NCBI GenBank assembly: GCA_947396885.1
Contig: OX377204.1
Coordinates: 46,673,139 to 46,737,138 of the forward strand
Direction: 5' to 3'
DNA: 64,000 nucleotides
Source: Heligmosomoides polygyrus polygyrus
Taxonomy: Eukaryota; Nematoda; Chromadorea; Rhabditida; Heligmosomidae
The notes under the pieces were generated by a model that was given only the letters and a program-made list of their open reading frames with translations, was not told the DNA's origin and ran no database searches. Shown here piece by piece: positions 63,702 to 64,000 of the stretch. Within the stretch, counting starts at the first letter, position 1, and each line of letters starts with the position of its first letter. Both the position numbers and the translations under genes were made by a program.

Positions 63702-63888
63702 CACTGCCACTGCCGCTGCGGCCGCTGCGCTGAAGTTTGCACACCCCGTCACTGCCGCAGTACGACTCCGCCATCCCACACTATACCCCAGCGTGACTGC
63801 CGCACTGCCGCTGTGGAGTGTGCATGCGGCTATTGCATTTTGTATATTTGAGACATAGCTGGTGTATTACGAGGTGTGGACGAGGAAT

Positions 63889-63912
63889 ATTCTTTATTCT
63901 TTATTCTTTATT
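63889..63912. repeat. Short (ATTCTTT)n microsatellite
   Basis: Three perfect 7-base units followed by ATTC, then CAGGACG. Bases 63702-63888 hold nothing else recognised. Confidence 0.9.
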
Positions 63913-64000
63913 CAGGACGTGACGATGACTACATCACGTGTTGTTTAGAAAGTAACATAACGGAAAGCAAAACCAGTGCCTAGTAAAAAAAACAATAGAC

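Overview
The window looks like an accessory, transposon-packed stretch of a nematode genome, most likely a strongylid or hookworm-type worm. The reasons are the two RTE-clade LINE families, CR1/jockey-like LINEs, mariner relics, a K02A2.6-like Ty3/gypsy element, a Penelope-like GIY-YIG fragment, and one candidate host gene built from small exons with 57-69 nt GT-AG introns that resembles a worm serpentine chemoreceptor. Species assignment is inference. No rRNA gene, intact tRNA gene or CRISPR array was found, and nothing suggests a bacterial replicon. One 200-base N gap lies at 54147-54346.

Region by region. 0-4.3 kb: a tandem duplication, a MITE, foldback element A with tRNA-like arms, two mariner relics and a SINE piece. 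4.26-8.90 kb: a structurally complete Ty3/gypsy LTR element on the minus strand, with 166-bp LTRs and a 5-bp target duplication but broken frames. 9.02-12.31 kb: a mariner split by an RTE-B LINE that carries a 14-bp target duplication. 12.3-23.7 kb: sparse, with a SINE that has a 12-bp target duplication, RTE scraps, foldback element F, hairpins, a 42-bp minisatellite, a CR1-like LINE and a Penelope-like C-terminus. 23.7-33.3 kb: one RTE-A copy cut into four pieces by three insertions, the largest a 5.5-kb unit (E) with inverted ends that itself contains element B, a transposase relic and two TTCGAA satellites. 33.3-41.7 kb: repeat H, a (TA)n tract next to a palindromic mariner, a 79-bp tandem array, and a second RTE-A copy split by element C. 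41.8-44.9 kb: a full-length RTE-A with a 16-bp target duplication. 45-52.3 kb: two repeat H copies around opposed CR1-like LINEs. 52.6-56.6 kb: duplicated exon-like cassettes, a hairpin, the gap, and foldback element D. 56.6-64 kb: RTE-B scraps, the chemoreceptor exons, a SINE, a tRNA-like sequence, a third TTCGAA satellite, and a 1-kb element with short terminal inverted repeats and internal tandem repeats.

The most interesting recurrent pattern is a set of long-inverted-repeat DNA elements (A, B, C, D, less clearly E and F) whose arms carry tRNA-like sequence with A-box and/or B-box matches to RNA polymerase III promoters. C and D share a small acidic-protein reading frame of unknown family. 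B carries the C-terminal part of a DDE-type transposase with a Cys/His tail. They may be members of one broad transposon group; this is inference.

Almost all coding potential in the window is decayed mobile-element sequence. Alignments were made by eye, so boundaries of degenerate elements are approximate, usually within 10-50 bases.
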